A stretch of 64,000 nt of DNA from Paenibacillus oleatilyticus (lineage in GTDB: Bacteria > Bacillota > Bacilli > Paenibacillales > NBRC-103111). Position numbers and translations under genes: made by a program. Shown here in pieces: positions 60,978 through 64,000 of the stretch. The stretch covers positions 62,001 to 126,000 of the forward strand of contig NZ_JAHNZO010000022.1 in NCBI RefSeq assembly GCF_018998565.1, written 5' to 3'. The notes under the pieces are model-generated. The model was given only the letters and a program-made list of their open reading frames with translations. It had not been told where the DNA came from and did not search any database. Position 1 is the first letter of the stretch. Each line of letters opens with the position of its first letter.

Positions 60978-63538
60978 ACATTATCCATAAGCTAACACTT
61001 CGACATCTAATGAAAAATAAGAAGCAAACGCTGGTGACCGTGATCGGAGTTGTGATTTCCGTGGCCATGGTGACGGCGGTTATAACGCTTGGCTCCTCTT
61101 TCTTGGTGTTAATGCAAAAGCAAACGATTCAAGACTATGGAGAATGGCATGTCCAGTACAAAAACGTCAACAAAGATCAGCTCGAAGCGATCAAACAGGA
61201 TGCGGCAACCCAACAATTAATCACTTCCAAGGAACGCGGCTATGCCCTGTTACAAGGAAGTCAAAATAGCAGCAAGCCATATTTGTTCATTAAAGCGTTT
61301 AATACCCAAGGCTTTAACAACTTCCCTATTGCATTGAGTGAAGGGCGTCTGCCTCAACAAGCCAATGAGATCGTCCTTTCGGAAGCTATCGCCCCGAACG
61401 CCAAAGTCACCTACCGGATTGGCGATCGGTTAACCCTTGATGTCGGGCAGCGTTCGAATCCTGCCGATCCTGCTAATACGGACCTCAATCAAAATGAACC
61501 ATTAAGATTCATCAACGGGAAAAGCTCGGAAACCTTAATTCATACAACAACCGAAACGTATACCGTTGTAGGCTTTATTAAACGTCCTTCGTGGGAGCAG
61601 GCGTGGGCGCCGGGGTATACCGCCCTTACCTATGTCGACGAGAACATGGCGGACACCAACAAAACCGTGGATGCGAGTGTGGTCCTCAAGAAAGTCGACG
61701 GCAATGTATTTGCTCATGCTAATGACTTGTCCACGAAAAACAACATCAGCTCGTTTAAAACGAATGAGTCTCTATTGCGTTATTATGGCGTCATGGGCGG
61801 CGGATTAGGCAAAACCTATAACTCGCTATTCGTCATTGTGGTGCTTGTTATTGTCATTGGCTCCGTTTCCTTAATCTACAATGCTTTTGCGATTTCCGTC
61901 TCGGAACGGTCACGTTATCTGGGGATGCTGTCGAGTGTTGGAGCAACGAGAAGGCAGAAGAGAAATTCGGTATTTTTTGAGGGAGCGGTGATTGGCGTCA
62001 TTGGCATTCCCTTAGGCGTCATCTGCGGCATGATTGGAATCGGCATTACCTTTCGCTTCATTAACTCGATGCTCGAAGATGCGATCGGTGTTACCGAAAA
62101 ATTAACGTTGGTCGTCACGCCTTCATCGCTCGCAATGACGTGTCTGATCTCGATCGTCACGATATTCATTTCAACGTATCTTCCAGCCCAAAAAGCATCT
62201 AAAATTTCTGCCATCGACGCGATTCGGCAAACCATGGATATTAAGCTGACGGGGAAAACGGTGAAAACCTCGAAGCTGGTCCAACGGTTATTCGGCATTG
62301 AAGCGGAGTTCGGATTGAAAAATTTAAAAAGAAACAAACGCAGGTATCACGCTACGGTCTTTTCACTTGTCATTAGTATCGTGCTGTTTCTATCCGTGTC
62401 CTTCTTCACTTCCAACCTGCAGAAATCGCTTGGTGTCTCCCAAAAAGGCTATAACTATGATATCGGGGTATACAAGAACGGTGAAGTGACGACGCTCGAT
62501 GAGCATTTGGTGAAATCGATTGTGTCGTTGGAGGGCGTTACGGAATACAGCCTGATAAAACAGTGGTTTGGCGTCTTCACTTGGGTTGCAGAGAAGTCCG
62601 TTCCCGAAGGGGCGAAACCCCCTCGGGCTCCTGATCAAGGTCGGTATAAATACGATATACGAGTAAATGCTTTAAGTGAAGACAAGCTGAAAGCCTATGC
62701 CCAAAAGGTCGGCACCGAGTACGCCAAGCTAACGAATCCCGCTCACCCAACCGGCATATTGATTGATGTCATGAAATATAAAGATGAAAAGAACAAAATT
62801 ATCGAAACGAAAGCTATCCAGGGCCGAGTAGGGGAAATGCTTGATCTCGTCTCCACCGATTCTAATAAGGAATCGGTCAGCAAAGTGGAGCTTGCCGCGG
62901 TAACGGAACAATTCCCGATGGGACTTGTTCCAAGCAGCTTTGAAGTTCATCTTGTTGTATCCGAGCCGGTCTTCGACCAGTTAATGAAAAAAAGTAAGAA
63001 TAAACAGTTTTCCTCACTTTACCTGAATAGTAGAGATCCTTTGAAAACACAGCAAGACATCGAAGAAATGAATCAAGAGCTGGAAGTCTCGAACATATTT
63101 CAAGTAAGACAGCACTCTGAACAAATAATCCTGTTATTGTCCGTATTTGTTTACGGTTTTGTGGCCTTAATTACGGCGCTTTCGATGGCGAATATTCTCA
63201 ACACGATTTCGACGAGCATTGCCCTTCGCAAAAGGGAATTTGCGATGCTGAGATCGGTGGGGATGACGCCGAAAAGCTTTAATAAAATGATAAACTATGA
63301 AAGCATATTTTATGGAATCAAGGCCCTAACTTATGGGCTTCCGATCAGCGCAGTGATTATGGTGTTGATCTACCGAGCCTTCAGCTACAGTTTTTCGTAC
63401 GGTTTCATGGTGCCATGGACCAGTATTCTGTATGTGATTGCGGCCGTGTTTGTTATCGTGAGCTTGTCCATGTATTACGCCAGCATAAAAGTAAAAAAGG
63501 CAAACATTATTGATGCTTTGAAACAGGAGAATCTATAG
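60974..63538 (+). CDS. ABC transporter permease with two FtsX domains
   Basis: The product of 854 residues has an N-terminal membrane helix (VTVIGVVISVAMVTAVITLGS), a large extracellular domain, then an FtsX-type helix group (about 285-410, LGMLSSVGATRRQKRNSVFFEGAVIG). A second half repeats the plan: helix at about 460-480, a second extracellular domain, and a second FtsX group (LRSVGMTPKSFNKMINYESIFYG). It is larger than BceB (about 650 residues) and closer to the VEX/MacB-like two-domain permeases next to VanRS-like or YxdJK-like systems. It likely senses or exports a cell-wall-active peptide. Confidence 0.9.
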   Translation: MNIIHKLTLRHLMKNKKQTLVTVIGVVISVAMVTAVITLGSSFLVLMQKQTIQDYGEWHVQYKNVNKDQLEAIKQDAATQQLITSKERGYALLQGSQNSSKPYLFIKAFNTQGFNNFPIALSEGRLPQQANEIVLSEAIAPNAKVTYRIGDRLTLDVGQRSNPADPANTDLNQNEPLRFINGKSSETLIHTTTETYTVVGFIKRPSWEQAWAPGYTALTYVDENMADTNKTVDASVVLKKVDGNVFAHANDLSTKNNISSFKTNESLLRYYGVMGGGLGKTYNSLFVIVVLVIVIGSVSLIYNAFAISVSERSRYLGMLSSVGATRRQKRNSVFFEGAVIGVIGIPLGVICGMIGIGITFRFINSMLEDAIGVTEKLTLVVTPSSLAMTCLISIVTIFISTYLPAQKASKISAIDAIRQTMDIKLTGKTVKTSKLVQRLFGIEAEFGLKNLKRNKRRYHATVFSLVISIVLFLSVSFFTSNLQKSLGVSQKGYNYDIGVYKNGEVTTLDEHLVKSIVSLEGVTEYSLIKQWFGVFTWVAEKSVPEGAKPPRAPDQGRYKYDIRVNALSEDKLKAYAQKVGTEYAKLTNPAHPTGILIDVMKYKDEKNKIIETKAIQGRVGEMLDLVSTDSNKESVSKVELAAVTEQFPMGLVPSSFEVHLVVSEPVFDQLMKKSKNKQFSSLYLNSRDPLKTQQDIEEMNQELEVSNIFQVRQHSEQIILLLSVFVYGFVALITALSMANILNTISTSIALRKREFAMLRSVGMTPKSFNKMINYESIFYGIKALTYGLPISAVIMVLIYRAFSYSFSYGFMVPWTSILYVIAAVFVIVSLSMYYASIKVKKANIIDALKQENL

Positions 63539-63579
63539 ACTGGACAGCCGACCACATAGCTTAGGAAAGTTTTCTTTAG

Positions 63580-63609
63580 CCCCGCCGATTTGTTGGTGGG
63601 GATTTTTTC
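63580..63609 (+). terminator. Terminator after the ABC transporter
   Basis: CCCCGCC pairs with GG-T-GGGG around a short loop, followed by six T. Confidence 0.8.
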
Positions 63610-63612
63610 ATT

Positions 63613-63805
63613 GACGTCCGGGGGAGTTTCTGCTGCTGAAGTTAACGCTCTTCCGGAGTCCGCCAAAGTAGCGAATGCAGTGACTGCAGCGAATAAAACT
63701 TCTTTGACTCTAGGGAAAGGAAAATATACCATAGGGCTTAGAGCGAATTTCTCTGATGGCATAGAACAAAATATCACAACCGAGATCGAAATAGTCGTTC
63801 ACTAG
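63613..63805 (+). pseudogene. Fragment of a secreted or surface protein
   Basis: An open piece encodes SGGVSAAEVNALPESAKVAN and KGKYTIGLRANFSDGIEQ and ends with ITTEIEIVVH at a TAG. It overlaps the terminator at its left end and has no ribosome site or complete signal peptide. It is probably the tail of a lost beta-rich surface protein. Confidence 0.45.
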
Positions 63806-63966
63806 GTTTGGGACATAAAATTCTCCAGGCCTTCGTCACGTGAGAAGTGATTTGAGGGATTCAAATATGCATTTCATCCAAAAGTTATCTATATGAAGTC
63901 AAAAGGTTGTATCATGCTTACATAGAGTTCTAGAATAAAAGTAATGGAAATGAGGGGAAATCTTTT

Positions 63967-64000
63967 TTGTATAGAGTGGCTATTTGCGATGATGAGGAGA
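63967..64000 (+). CDS. Start of a response regulator gene (3' end outside window)
   Basis: A TTG at 63967, nine bases after GAGGGG, opens YRVAICDDEE, the acidic start of a receiver domain, most like LytTR/AgrA-type regulators. Only eleven codons are visible, so the output domain is unknown. Confidence 0.6.
   Translation, partial: MYRVAICDDEE

Overview
The window reads as chromosomal DNA of a spore-forming, low-to-mid GC Firmicute, most likely a Paenibacillus. The signs are strong AGGAGG-type ribosome sites with frequent GTG and TTG starts, a CwlJ-type spore cortex hydrolase, a Spo0E-like frame, an S-layer (SLH) protein, a YesMN/Lpl-type carbohydrate uptake locus with a DUF4855 protein, and AhpC/AhpF. 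There are no rRNA or tRNA genes, no CRISPR array and no complete insertion sequence. Some islands differ in composition: a high-GC partial gene at the left edge and a VOC/TetR pair near 56.4-57.6 kb.

Layout. 0-1.7 kb: a partial foreign-looking leucine-rich protein and a wrecked M13 peptidase gene. 2.0-9.2 kb: a 2108-residue LPXTG-type adhesin with its dedicated class B sortase. 9.2-14.3 kb: a short gene behind a double operator, an IS3-type scar, a SMI1/KNR4 protein, a double-CxxC protein, and a TetR-MFS pair. 14.4-20.5 kb: a TMEM175-like channel, mqo behind a candidate structured leader RNA, a Fur-boxed siderophore-binding lipoprotein, and ahpCF. 20.5-22.8 kb: a truncated Nudix gene, a decayed duplicate of the anti-sigma gene, and an ECF sigma/anti-sigma pair. 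23.0-26.2 kb: a small Xre repressor facing an HTH-TPR regulator across a 26-bp palindrome, then a Spo0E-like frame broken at a slippery heptamer and a small secreted protein. 26.3-30.7 kb: a methyltransferase-Nudix-EamA operon and immunity-like proteins. 30.7-36 kb: an orphan response regulator facing a large SLH surface protein. 36-46.1 kb: the DUF4855/ABC/YesMN glycan locus. 46.2-49.1 kb: a possible secreted toxin/immunity pair, gene debris and small orphans. 49.3-55.3 kb: HxlR/reductase, MerR/SDR, RibD-type reductase, aldo-keto reductase, and a fused MerR/MFS scar. 55.5-58.3 kb: CwlJ, VOC/TetR, DUF4062. 58.5-63.5 kb: an intramembrane-sensing two-component system with a MacB/FtsX-type ABC transporter. 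The window ends in the first codons of another response regulator.

Two themes recur. The first is cell-surface and envelope biology: adhesin plus sortase, SLH protein, glycan uptake, ECF sigma/anti-sigma, and a peptide-sensing ABC/TCS. The second is one-component regulators sitting beside an oxidoreductase or exporter with a visible operator: TetR/MFS, HxlR/reductase, MerR/SDR, TetR/VOC. The best candidates for something undescribed are the three-way-junction RNA in the mqo leader, the Xre/HTH-TPR/Spo0E switch at 23.0-25.6 kb, and the secreted-protein/membrane-protein pair at 46.2-47.2 kb. All functions are inferred from reading the sequence; no database search was run.
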